64,000 bases of DNA. Origin: Terriglobia bacterium. Its GTDB lineage: Bacteria > Acidobacteriota > Terriglobia > Terriglobales > Acidobacteriaceae. Below, piece by piece: positions 1 to 8,700 of this stretch. How positions within the stretch are numbered: the first letter of the stretch is position 1; every line of letters starts with the position of its first letter. Made by a program: the position numbers and the translations under genes. Below the pieces are notes generated by a model. That model did not search any database. It was not told the origin of the DNA and worked only from the letters and a program-made list of their open reading frames with translations. The DNA lies in contig JAIQGE010000019.1 in assembly GCA_020072815.1 (NCBI GenBank), forward strand, positions 1 through 64,000, in the 5' to 3' direction.

Positions 1-1
1 C

Positions 2-400
2 TCTACTAAGGGACGTCGCAAACTCATTCCCAAAGATATTCAACCGCGCCTTTGGGGATACATCGCCGCGATCTGCAAAAACAATGCGATGACCGTGTTC
101 GCCGTTGGCGGAATGAGTGACCATATTCACATTCTCTTTCGCCTTCCGCCGGCGTTGTCATTGGTGCGGGCCGTGACGCTCATCAAATCCAACTCGTCCA
201 AATGGATGAGGGAGACGAAAAAGACCTTTGCCTGGCAGAACGGCTACGGCGCGTTCAGCGTGAGCTCATCGAATGTGTCCACGATTCGGTACATCGACCA
301 GCAGGAAGCACACCACAGGAAGAAATCGTTTGAAGACGAGTTTGTTGCCTTGTTGAAGAGACACGGCGTGGATTTTGATTCCAGGTATGTTTTCGATTAG
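2..400 (+). CDS. REP-associated tyrosine transposase (IS200/Y1 family), 5' end cut by window edge
   Basis: This is a Y1 (HUH) single-strand transposase-like protein. The frame is open from base 2, so the N-terminus lies outside the window and 132 residues are visible. The HUH metal-binding motif appears as SDHIHILF. The C-terminal helix with the likely nucleophilic tyrosine reads RYIDQQEAHH, followed by the K-rich tail usual for the family. RAYTs are typically about 150-170 residues, so only a short N-terminal part is missing, and nothing visible is broken. Hairpin repeats follow directly downstream, and further palindromic repeats lie within 3 kb. This fits a RAYT, which acts on REP elements, rather than a mobile IS200 copy. 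That the gene is functional is inferred. Confidence 0.85.
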   Translation, partial: STKGRRKLIPKDIQPRLWGYIAAICKNNAMTVFAVGGMSDHIHILFRLPPALSLVRAVTLIKSNSSKWMRETKKTFAWQNGYGAFSVSSSNVSTIRYIDQQEAHHRKKSFEDEFVALLKRHGVDFDSRYVFD

Positions 401-410
401 GTCGTCTAGT

Positions 411-498
411 TCGTGTCGCGCCCTTCGGGGCTCCCCTTCATACCCTTCCCCTACCCCGACCTCACGGTCGGGGCTAGGCTGTGTCGCGCCTTCGGCGC
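411..498. repeat. REP-like hairpin pair behind the RAYT gene
   Basis: Two perfect stem-loops lie just after the transposase stop. The first has stem CCCCGACC (454-461), loop TCAC and arm GGTCGGGG (466-473). The second has GCGCC (486-490), loop TTC and arm GGCGC (494-498). A similar GTGTCGCGCC...TTCGG segment occurs twice (about 412-428 and 481-495), so the unit is partly duplicated. REP hairpins flanking RAYT genes are well known, and these could be its substrates. They could also terminate transcription, although no T-run follows. Confidence 0.65.
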
Positions 499-583
499 TT
501 TGGGCGATCTTGTAGAAAACGTCCCGCCTGTCCCCGGGTTTCCCAGATTGAGGAACCCTGGTCAAAAGACTAAGATTTAGACC

Positions 584-985
584 ATGCCTCAAGATCGTGA
601 AAGCGGTGCACGAGCGAGCGAGTACGGATTGGAGAATGCCACGGCGCTTATTAAGCATCTCCGTGGCAAGAACAGAAAGCGCGGAAGCAATGAGTTTGAC
701 CTCGACGGGGAACGTGTCACGATTCATTCTTCCCAGTACCGTGAAGGCCGTCCTCAAAGCGTGGGCGTGACTTTGGTCTGCTTAGTCACCGTCAAGTCTG
801 TGCTAGGTGCGTTTCAGGACAATAATGGCTCGTACCAAATTATGAGTCTGCCAGCAGGTGAGTTCAAGAAAGCGTCTCGCTTGACCGCAAGTCATGGTCC
901 GGCCAAAGACCGTGTCGTGATTGTCAAGAGATCGGTCTTTGAAGCGAAGGGCAAGCGGATAGCGGTCGTTCCCGCCAAGCAGTAA
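584..985 (+). CDS. hypothetical protein, 133 aa
   Basis: Small, soluble, basic protein that I do not recognise. It has no signal peptide or membrane segment. The middle (about residues 36-80) looks like mixed beta strands. The C-terminus contains alternating hydrophobic strands (RVVIVKRS, KRIAVVPAK). The ATG at 584 has no strong Shine-Dalgarno sequence. It lies between the transposase with its repeats and another orphan gene, on the same strand, and base composition looks less GC-rich than the core operons. That setting suggests accessory, possibly acquired, DNA. It could be a chance reading frame, but its length and the absence of a better competing frame favour a real gene. Confidence 0.55.
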   Translation: MPQDRESGARASEYGLENATALIKHLRGKNRKRGSNEFDLDGERVTIHSSQYREGRPQSVGVTLVCLVTVKSVLGAFQDNNGSYQIMSLPAGEFKKASRLTASHGPAKDRVVIVKRSVFEAKGKRIAVVPAKQ

Positions 986-1072
986 AATCCTTCCGCAGGG
1001 AGCCATTCCCTCACAGCTGGGTATCAACCCCCGCCGAAGAAATGAAATTGACTATAGATGGAGGGGAATTTT

Positions 1073-1510
1073 ATGGCAGATAGATTTGATGAACTGGTAA
1101 ACGAGATTAAGCGTGAAAAAGACAAAGAAGAGACCGACGATCAACAAGCGGCGACTCGAGCCGATCAAGAAGGTCAGGAGCGAGAAAAGAATGAGCTGCA
1201 GGACACGCTCAACAGGCTGTTTCCACGACTTCTACCGACATTGGAGTCGCCCGTCCTCGGCTATGCGAACAAACAAGCCTTCCTGGATTTTGCACTGAAG
1301 GGAATAAAGTTTCGGTTCTATGTACGCGATCAAAGTCGTCCAAACGCTGCGCCAGTCAGGATGTTAGCCTTGGCCCGTCAAGGTGAAACTGACAGAACTC
1401 GCGAGCTAGAGTCTTTGCCAGTTCCGAGGGAGAAGACTATATTGCCCGCAACAATTCGTGACTTTGAAGATAAATTTGTTGGTATTCTGTTGCGCGAAAG
1501 TCAGGCATAG
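1073..1510 (+). CDS. hypothetical protein with charged N-terminal helix, 145 aa
   Basis: The ATG at 1073 is preceded by GGAGGGG at 1060-1066, giving ideal spacing. It is preferred over the in-frame ATG at 1058, which overlaps that ribosome-binding site. The first 50 residues are extremely charged (repeated KREKDKEE and QEGQEREKNE) and look like a long single helix or coiled coil. The rest is a compact mixed alpha/beta region (residues about 60-145). There is no signal peptide. It is on the same strand as the preceding orphan gene. I recognise no family. A cytoplasmic adaptor-like protein in accessory DNA is all that can be said. Confidence 0.65.
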   Translation: MADRFDELVNEIKREKDKEETDDQQAATRADQEGQEREKNELQDTLNRLFPRLLPTLESPVLGYANKQAFLDFALKGIKFRFYVRDQSRPNAAPVRMLALARQGETDRTRELESLPVPREKTILPATIRDFEDKFVGILLRESQA

Positions 1511-1548
1511 CCGAGTACCTCACCCTTTCCTGTCCCTCCACACGACCG

Positions 1549-1588
1549 CGTGCCCTATCCTTTGCGGCCCGCTTCGCCGCATCGTGCA
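1549..1588. repeat. partial copy of the GTGCCC-type palindromic repeat
   Basis: This segment starts GTGCCCTATCCTTTGCGG and continues into GCTTCGCCGCATCG. It matches the left arm of the better-preserved copies at 1610, 2655 and 2699, but the right arm is degenerate. It is read as a decayed member of the same REP-like family. Confidence 0.5.
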
Positions 1589-1609
1589 TTCAACTGTCCT
1601 GGGCCGCCG

Positions 1610-1684
1610 GGTGCCCCATCTTTTGCGACGCAAGCTTGCGCGGTTTTTGCGCGAGCTTGGTGTTTAGTCGCAAAGGGTGGGATA
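1610..1684. repeat. REP-like long hairpin (plus orientation)
   Basis: The left arm CCCCATCTTTTGCGAC (from 1614) pairs imperfectly with the right arm GTCGCAAAGGGTGGGAT (to 1683). An inner stem (GCAAGCTTGCGC / GCGCGAGCTTG) lies between them. The unit begins GGGTGCCCCATC like the other copies. The related copy at 1783 is inverted relative to this one, so the two resemble a REPIN (paired inverted REPs) with about 100 bp between them. Confidence 0.65.
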
Positions 1685-1782
1685 TAAAATCACGTTGTGT
1701 TCAAAATCTGCTTTGCGAAGATGGAGTGGTGTTCTGCTTCGCGCACTGAGAAAAAATGCAGTGAGGGCCGACGATGGATTAT

Positions 1783-1838
1783 CTCCCACCCTTTTGCTCC
1801 GAAGAAAAACCGCCTTCCTCGCAAAAGGATGGGGCACC
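1783..1838. repeat. REP-like hairpin (inverted orientation)
   Basis: It reads TCCCACCCTTTTGC ... GCAAAAGGATGGGGCACC, the reverse complement of the consensus seen at 1610 and 2699. The arms can fold into a stem with a central A/C-rich loop. It sits 55 bp beyond the stop codon of the TIR gene, so it may also shape the 3' end of that transcript. Confidence 0.65.
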
Positions 1839-1892
1839 CTCGAGTATTCTAGGGAAGAACCTAGGAAGGCTGGGCCGCCCGCCCAATTAGAG

Positions 1893-2594
1893 CTAGGGGG
1901 CGACCAGCTCGGCGAGCTTGGCCGCGACCTGTGCCATCGGATTTTCTGCAGTACTCAGGCCGCTTCGCGAGCCGAGCAGGGGACTGACTTCGCGGAGAGC
2001 TTCGTATGTCGTGTTGTGCACGATGGGAACGAGCAGGTCACGTGCTAGGAGCGCCGAAAGCTCTTTGTCGGCAATGCCTTCTGCTCGGAGGCGGCTCAGC
2101 AGTGCAGGGGTCACCAGCACGATCCCGACCCGCGATTTCGCCAGTCCCCTATCGATTTCGCGGAGCAACGGCGTGCCGAGGACGACGTCCTTCTCGCTAA
2201 ACCAGACCTTGACGCCGCGCGACTCGAGTTGATCGTGCAATTCCTTAGCGGCACCTGCCCGGTCGTCCCACGCATGGCAAAGGAAGACGTCCCGAAGGTC
2301 AGGCAGGGAAACTCGCTTTTCGACGCTCTCGCGGAATGGCGTGAGTGTCCTCACCTCGGTAGGCGTGTACACCACCGACGAACCGGCTGGCGACCAGCGC
2401 GGCCTTGCGTTGCTGACGGACCCGCCGCCGCTGCTCCCCGACGAGGAGTACGACGGGGATGAGTATGACCCGTAGGACGGGGATGAGTACCCGTAGCTGC
2501 CATAGCTGCGGCCATAGCGGCTACCACATGCAGGGCATTCCGCCGCAGCGCTCGCTGAGCGATGGCCTCTTACCGGTGCTGTGCATCTTGCCAT
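1893..2594 (-). CDS. TIR-domain protein with CPxC and Ser/Tyr/Gly-rich linker
   Basis: A 233-residue protein. Residues 1-28 hold a short Cys-containing segment (MARC..., CPACG at 20-24), which may bind metal. Residues 29-60 are a low-complexity S/Y/G linker (SYGSYGYSSPSYGSYSS). Residues about 100-233 form a TIR domain: DVFLCHAWDD at its first strand, VWFSEKD, the EIDRGLAKSR helix, and DKELSALL, whose Glu178 aligns with the catalytic glutamate region of TIR NADases. TIR proteins cleave NAD+ or act as immune adaptors; antiviral defence is an inference here. The start at 2594 begins at the recognisable MARCTAPVRGHR segment; 2618 is also possible. The longer upstream frame only translates palindromic repeats. 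No obvious partner gene adjoins it. Confidence 0.8.
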   Translation of the reverse strand: MARCTAPVRGHRSASAAAECPACGSRYGRSYGSYGYSSPSYGSYSSPSYSSSGSSGGGSVSNARPRWSPAGSSVVYTPTEVRTLTPFRESVEKRVSLPDLRDVFLCHAWDDRAGAAKELHDQLESRGVKVWFSEKDVVLGTPLLREIDRGLAKSRVGIVLVTPALLSRLRAEGIADKELSALLARDLLVPIVHNTTYEALREVSPLLGSRSGLSTAENPMAQVAAKLAELVAP

Positions 2595-3089
2595 GTGGCC
2601 GATGATACCGGATACCATCGCCGCTCTCAAGCAATACCTCAGGAATTCGAGCCCGGGTGCCCCTTCCTTCGCGATTTTTCCGAAGGGTGGGATTCGGCCG
2701 GGTGCCCCATCCTTCGCGGTTTTTTGCGAAGGGTGGGATTCGAGGATGCTCGCATCTTGATTTCGCGCGCTCCGCCTTCGGCTCCGCTCCCGCCTGCGGC
2801 AGCGCGGAAGGGAATTCATCTGTTCGTTACCCGGCACTTATTCCTCAGCTCGCACGCTCGCCTCGGAAACGTACCGGGCTACTATCGGCCGTCCCTGGCG
2901 GGACTTGGCGTCACCTGGCCTAGAGAGGTTGGTGCGAAACCCAACCTTTGTGCCCCGTAGCCTGCTCTGAGCGAAGCCGAATGGGTGACCTTTGTGGTTA
3001 ATTCTTTTTTTCTTTCTCCGCGTCTCCGCGGTGCAGCAGAGCTCCGATCACGCGCGATGTCGGCGATGACGCGCGATCCCGGCGATTCT
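2595..3089. other. non-coding stretch upstream of TIR gene with repeats
   Basis: No credible gene was found. It contains the TIR gene leader, two tandem REP-like hairpins (2655-2742), a Pro/Arg-rich chance frame, and a T/C-rich segment around 3000-3045 (TTCTTTTTTTCTTTC then CGCGTCTCCGCGG). The last resembles the low-complexity intergenic filler found elsewhere in the window. Confidence 0.6.
2655..2742. repeat. two tandem REP-like hairpins
   Basis: Two nearly identical units occur in the same orientation. The first (2655-2695) is GGGTGCCCC, TTCCTTCGCGA, TTTTTCC, GAAGGGTGGGATTCG. The second (2699-2742) is GGGTGCCCCATCCTTCGCG, GTTTTT, TGCGAAGGGTGGGATTCG. Each folds on CCTTCGC/GCGAAGG arms around a T-rich loop. 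They match the copies at 1610 and 1783, giving at least four copies within 1.2 kb. Confidence 0.75.
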
Positions 3090-4565
3090 TTACGGCCTTA
3101 CCGCCTGCTTCATCTCCGTCTTCACCTGCACCGACTGAAGACTCGCGGCGTCCCATCCGCCGCCCAGGGCCTTGATCAAGCCGACGGACGTTATCAATCG
3201 CTGCCGAAGAATCTGCGCCGCCAGACGCTGGTTGTCGAGAAGCGTTTGCTCCGCGGTGATCACGTCAAGATAAGTCACCAGGCCGCCGGTGTAGCGATCA
3301 GTCGCGATCTGCAGCGCGCGCTGGGCTGCGTCCACCGCTAGCTGTTGCGTGCGCGCGGCGTCGGCCAGAATGCGCAGACCGGATAGCCCATCTTCGACTT
3401 CCTGAAAAGATGTGAGAACGCTTTGCCGGTAGTTGGCGACGGCGGCGTCATATCCGCTTTTGGCAAAGTCCAATTGGGCTTTGCGGCGTCCGCCGCTGAA
3501 TACGGTTTGGGCAACGTTGGCGCCCAGGGCCCAGAATCCGCTGGGCGCGGACAGCAGGTTGGCCAGGCCGATGCTTTCAAAGCCGCCGCTGCCGGAGATT
3601 CCGATGCTGGGAAAAAACGCGGCACGCGCCACGCCGATCTGCGCGTTCTGCGCCGCCATTTGCCGCTCCGCCTGGGCCACGTCGGGCCGGCGTTCCAGCA
3701 CGTCAGACGGCAAGCCCGCGGGGATTACCGGAGGTTCCACGGTAAGCGGCTTCACCGGCACGGTGAACAGCGGCGCCGGCACGCCGACCAGCGCGGCGAT
3801 GGCGTGTTCGAACTGCGCGCGTTGTTGTCGCAACAGCGTGGCTTGCGTGCGCGTGGCGTTCAACTGGGTTTCCTGCTGGGCCACGTCCAGGCCGGATGCG
3901 ACTCCGCCTTCATGGCGATTCTGCACCAGCCGGAGCGCTCTCTGCTGGTAGTCAGTGGCGGACTCAACGACGGAAATTTCCACGTCAAGCTCGCGCAAGC
4001 TGAAGTAGTCCACCGCCAGCTCAGAGGTGATGAGCAGCCGGACATTTTCCAGCGACGCCGCTTGCGCCTGGTACAACGCGTTTGACGATTCCACCCCACG
4101 CCGCACACCGCCGAACACGTCGGCTTCCCAGCTTACATTGAAGGGAATGGTGAACGTATTCTGCGTGGCCGTGCCGGACAAGGGAACGCCGGACGCCGTG
4201 GGCTGGTTGGCGGAACTGCGCCCGCGCTGTGCGGCCGCGCCTGCCGTGAGTTGCGGGAACCATCCTGACTGGGTGATGCGGACGGAAGCGCGAGCTTGAG
4301 CCAGTTGATTGCGGGCAATTTCAATCGTCTGGTTGGCCTTGATGGCCTGGGCTTCGTAGCCGTTCAACTCGGGTTCGGCGAAGATGGACCACCAGTCGCC
4401 CTTGGGAAGCCCGTCCTGCGGGTTGGCCACGCGCCACGGCGGCTCTTCTTTCCACGCCGGCGCCAGCGGCACGTCCGGCCGGTGGTAATTGGGGCCAACC
4501 GTGCAACCGCTGATGCCAAGCAGAACGACGGCCGCAAGGAGCAGCCGGGAGCGAAGTTTCTTCAC
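3090..4565 (-). CDS. RND efflux outer-membrane lipoprotein (NodT/OprM family)
   Basis: Outer-membrane channel of a tripartite RND pump. The 491-residue length is typical. A lipoprotein signal ends in LLGISGC with the lipidated Cys21, followed by TVGPNYHRP, the hallmark start of NodT-type factors. Two OEP repeats of long helices follow (for example LRLLADAARTQQLAVDAAQRAL-like amphipathic stretches near the C-terminus). It is the last gene of a three-gene minus-strand operon. Its ATG overlaps the adaptor stop codon (ATGA at 4562-4565), indicating translational coupling. Together the genes would expel drugs, solvents or other hydrophobic compounds across both membranes; the substrate cannot be read from sequence. 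Confidence 0.93.
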   Translation of the reverse strand: MKKLRSRLLLAAVVLLGISGCTVGPNYHRPDVPLAPAWKEEPPWRVANPQDGLPKGDWWSIFAEPELNGYEAQAIKANQTIEIARNQLAQARASVRITQSGWFPQLTAGAAAQRGRSSANQPTASGVPLSGTATQNTFTIPFNVSWEADVFGGVRRGVESSNALYQAQAASLENVRLLITSELAVDYFSLRELDVEISVVESATDYQQRALRLVQNRHEGGVASGLDVAQQETQLNATRTQATLLRQQRAQFEHAIAALVGVPAPLFTVPVKPLTVEPPVIPAGLPSDVLERRPDVAQAERQMAAQNAQIGVARAAFFPSIGISGSGGFESIGLANLLSAPSGFWALGANVAQTVFSGGRRKAQLDFAKSGYDAAVANYRQSVLTSFQEVEDGLSGLRILADAARTQQLAVDAAQRALQIATDRYTGGLVTYLDVITAEQTLLDNQRLAAQILRQRLITSVGLIKALGGGWDAASLQSVQVKTEMKQAVRP

Positions 4566-5752
4566 GAACGCGCTCCGCTGCCGGTTTTTACGTTGACCTG
4601 CTGGCCTTCTTCGAGCGAGTCTGCGGGATTGGAGATGATCTGGTCGTCGGGCCCGATGCCGCCCAGGATTTCAATGGTCAGTCCGTAATCGCGGCCAATG
4701 GTGATGGCCTTGAGGTGGACGCGCTGGTCCGGCCCGACTACAGCCACGCGCGGTCCTTCCGGCCGGAACAGAATGGTGTTCACTGGGATGGAAATCCGCG
4801 TGGTCTTCACCGCCACGGCGAAATATACCTGGGCAAACGAGCCCGGCATGAGGCGTCCGTTGGGATTGGGGACATCAATTTCCGTGAGCAAAGTGCGCGT
4901 TGCCGGATCAATCACGTCTGCGGTGCGCACCACTTTGCCGGAAAATTTCTGCCCGGGGTATTCGCGCAACTCGATGTGCGCGTCCATGCCTTTGTGAATA
5001 TAAGGAGCATTGCTCTGTGGCACGCTGACGTATACCCGCAGCGGGTCCACCTGGGCCACATCAAAGAGTCCTTTGCTCACTCCCGCATTGCCTCCGTTGA
5101 TCAAGGCTCCGGTGTCAACATTGCGCTTGGTGATCACGCCGGAAAATGGCGCGTAAATGTGCTTGAAAGATTCCAACTGTTCAAGACGTCGTACGTTCGC
5201 GTCGGCGGCGGCCAGGTTCGCCTGTGCCTGGGTGTATCCGCTGATCTGCTGGTCGGCTTCCTGTTGCGACACGGAATCGGTCTTGCGCAAGTTGATCCAG
5301 CGTTCAGCGGAAGACTTTGCCAGCTGCAGTTGCGCCGCGATCTGCTGCCGAGTGGCCTTGGCCTGGGAGAGTTCCTGATCAATTTCCGGGGTATCAATTT
5401 CCGCCAGCAGTTCGCCCTTCCTCACTTTGCTGCCAATATCCTTGTACCAGCGCAGCAGGTAGCCATTGGTGCGCGAGTAAATCGAGGCCTCCACGTACGC
5501 TTGGAGCTGCGCCGGCAAGGACAGCTCTTCGTTGGCGGGTTCGGTGACCGGTTTGATCAAGGAGACATAAGGTATGGCCAGCTTCTCCGTCTCCCGCGCC
5601 AGCACGCGCTTGTCAGAGTAGCGCCGCGCCACGGAAAAAGCGCCAGCCACCACCAGCAGAAGCAATATCGCCAAAACCGCGCCTGTGCGATGAGGCTTGG
5701 CCGCGGCGGTCGTGGACGCTGCTGGCGGTTCCGGTTGAGTGAGCTGTGTCAT
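4562..5752 (-). CDS. RND efflux periplasmic adaptor (membrane fusion protein)
   Basis: HlyD/AcrA-type adaptor of 396 residues. One N-terminal membrane anchor (about 25-42) is followed by the biotinyl-lipoyl half motif YSRTNGYLLRWYKDIGSKV, an alpha-helical hairpin rich in Gln/Ala (about 125-190), a second lipoyl half (YAPFSGVITKRNVDTGALI), then beta-barrel and membrane-proximal domains. It bridges the permease encoded just upstream (17 nt gap) to the outer-membrane factor encoded just downstream (4 nt overlap). Assignment to the HAE family follows from the partner permease. Confidence 0.93.
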   Translation of the reverse strand: MTQLTQPEPPAASTTAAAKPHRTGAVLAILLLLVVAGAFSVARRYSDKRVLARETEKLAIPYVSLIKPVTEPANEELSLPAQLQAYVEASIYSRTNGYLLRWYKDIGSKVRKGELLAEIDTPEIDQELSQAKATRQQIAAQLQLAKSSAERWINLRKTDSVSQQEADQQISGYTQAQANLAAADANVRRLEQLESFKHIYAPFSGVITKRNVDTGALINGGNAGVSKGLFDVAQVDPLRVYVSVPQSNAPYIHKGMDAHIELREYPGQKFSGKVVRTADVIDPATRTLLTEIDVPNPNGRLMPGSFAQVYFAVAVKTTRISIPVNTILFRPEGPRVAVVGPDQRVHLKAITIGRDYGLTIEILGGIGPDDQIISNPADSLEEGQQVNVKTGSGARS

Positions 5753-5768
5753 GATTTAAAAATTCCTT

Positions 5769-8700
5769 CTATCGCGACGCCGGCGCTTCTTGCGTCGCCG
5801 CACTGCGCTTTCCTCCGTGCATGATACTGAAAACCACCGGGACAAAAAACAGCGTGGCTACTGTGGCGAAGATCAGGCCGCCGATCACCGCCCGGCCCAG
5901 CGGGGCGTTTTGTTCGCCGCCTTCGCCCAGCCCGAGCGCCATGGGCACCATGCCGATGATCATCGCCAACGCGGTCATAATCACCGGACGTATGCGCGTG
6001 TATCCGGCTTCCAGCGCGGCGTCCCAGGCGCTGAGCCCCGCGGCCATGCGTTCGCGCGCAAAGGAGATCACCAGAATACTATTGGACGTGGCCACGCCCA
6101 TACACATCACCGCGCCGGTAAGCGACGGAACATTCATCGTAGTATGCGTCAGCAGCAGGATCCAAACGATCCCCGCCAGCGCTCCCGGCAACGCAGTAAT
6201 AATGATGAACGGGTCCAGCCAGGATTGGAAGTTGACCACAATCAGCAAGTACACCAGCACAATGGACATGATCAGGCCCATGCCCAGGCCGAAGAACGAG
6301 CTGGACATGGTCTCCACTTGTCCGCGCATCACCAGTTGCGTCCCGCGCGGCAGCTTCTTTTCGAACTCCCGCACAATCTGGCGGGTTTCGCGGGCCACTC
6401 CGCCCAGGTCGCGGCCTTGCACGCTGGCGTACACGTCCATCACCGGCTGTATGTTGTAATGCGATACCAAAGAAGGCGTCACTCCGGGCTTCACCGTGGC
6501 CAGGTTGGCCAGCACCTGTGGCGCGGGGGCGCGCGGCGCGTCCACCGGAGTGTTCATCAGCGCCTGCATGGAGTCCATACGGTATTCCGGTGTCTGCACG
6601 GTGACGCTGTACGAAACTCCATTTTCCCGGTTCAGGAAAAACGTGGGCGCTGTCTGGAAACTTCCGCTTAAAGACACCAGCAGGTTCTGCGCGACGTCGC
6701 GCTGTTCCAGACCAACCTGTTGCGCGCGCGTGCGGTCCACGTCCAGGCGGATGGCCGGAGCGTTCATCAACTGCTGCACATGCACGTCCGCCGCGCCGGG
6801 CACGTGACGCAAGCGGTTGGCGATCTGCTGCGCCAGCAGGTAATTCTGCGCCTGGCTCTTGCCGATGACCTGAATGTCAATCGGTGAAGGCAGGCCAAAG
6901 TTCAGGATCTGGCTGACAATGTCCGCGGGCTGGAAGAAAAACTCAACGCCGGGATAGCGTTGCGGCAGCTCTTCCCGCAAATGCTTCACGTACTCCGCCG
7001 TGGGGCGATGTTTGTCCTGGTTGAGTGACACCAGAATCTCCGCATCCGACGTGCCAATGGTCCCGCTGGTGCTGTACGAGTTGTTGATGGAACTGTACGC
7101 CAGCCCGATGTTGTCCAGGATGGTGACTAGCTCTTCTTTCGGGACCTCCTGGCGAAGCGTGTTTTCGATCTGGTCGCACAGCCGGGCCGTCTCTTCAATG
7201 CGCAAGCCGGCGCGCCCGCGGACGTGCATGCGGAAGATCCCGGCATCCACGTCAGGGAAGAAATCCTGGCCCAGGAAAAACACCAGGCCAGTGGACAGCA
7301 CGCAAAAGCCCAGGAATGACGAAATGAACACCCGCCGGTTTTCCAGGCACGACGCCAGCATTTGGTGATAGCTGTCGCGCAGTCGGTCAAACGCTGTCTC
7401 AAAGCGGTGTTGCAGCCGCTTCAAAGAGGCGAACATGCCTTCGCGCTGATATTCGATGGAATCGTGCGTCTCATGTTCGTGCCCGCGCAGCAAGTACATC
7501 ACCAGCGTGGGTACCAGCGTGCGCGAAAGCAGGTAAGAAGCCAGCATGGCGAAGACCACCGCTTCCGCTAGCGGAACAAACAGGAACTTGGCGACTCCGG
7601 TGAGGAAGAACATGGGCACGAAGACAATGCAGATGCAGAGCGTTGAAACAAACGCCGGAACGGCAATTTGCGACGCGCCGTCCAGGATGGCCGTCTTCAG
7701 TTCCTTGCCCATGGCCAGGTTGCGGTCAATGTTTTCGATCTCCACCGTGGCATCGTCCACCAGGATGCCCACGGCCAAGGCCAGTCCTCCCAGGGTCATG
7801 AGGTTGAACGTTTGTCCCAGCGCGGCCAGTGTGATGATGGAACACAAAATCGAAAGCGGAATGGAAACGGCAATCACCAGCGTGGTGCGCCAGTTTCCCA
7901 GGAAAAGCAGGATCATGGCCGCGGTGAGGCAGGCTGCAGTGAGCGCCTCCTTGACCACACCATTGATCGCCGCGCGCACAAACAATGACTGGTCAAACAG
8001 CGGCTTGATGGAAAGATCTTCCGGCAGCGTGGTAGCCACGCGCGCCAGGTTTTCTTTCATGTGCGCCACAATGTCCAGCGTGGACGCGCCGCCGTTTTTC
8101 ATCACCGTAATCAGCGTGCCGCGTACGCCGTCCGCGCGGACCATGTTGGTCTGGGGTGAGAAGCCGTCGCGCACGTGCGCCACGTCATGCAGATACGTGG
8201 TGGCGCCGTTCTGGGTCTTGATCGGCAGGTTATTCAACTCGGCAATGGTGCTGGCGCTGCCGTTCATCTCCACCTGGTACTGCGACGACCCCATTTTGAA
8301 AGAGCCTGAAGGCAGAATCAGGTTCTGCAGGTTGAGCGCGTTCACCACGTCCACCGCGGTGAGTCCGCGGGCTTGCAACGCCGAGGTGTCTATGTCCACG
8401 GCCACCACGCGCTGCTTGCCACCGTACGGGAAAGGAATCGACGCGCCCTGCACGGTGACCATCTGCGGCCGGATGAAGTTCACGGAAAGATCGTTGAGCG
8501 CCTGTTCCGGCAGGGTCTTGCTGCTGATGCCCACCTGCATGATGGGCACGCTGGACGCCGAGTAAATAATGATCAGCGGAGGGTTGGTTCCTGCCGGCAG
8601 GCTGCGCACCGCCGTTTGCGAAATCGCGGTGACCTGCGCCATGGCCGTCTGCAGATTGCCGCTCGGCTGCAGGAAAATCTTGGTGATGGCGCGCCCGTCC

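Noticed and set aside
266-757. 163-codon minus-strand frame
   Set aside because: It overlaps the transposase, its hairpins and the following gene on the other strand, with no recognisable domain.
2595-2837. N-terminal extension of the TIR protein to 2837
   Set aside because: The extension would translate the two tandem palindromic repeats into a basic, low-complexity sequence, and the family-like N-terminus starts at 2594.
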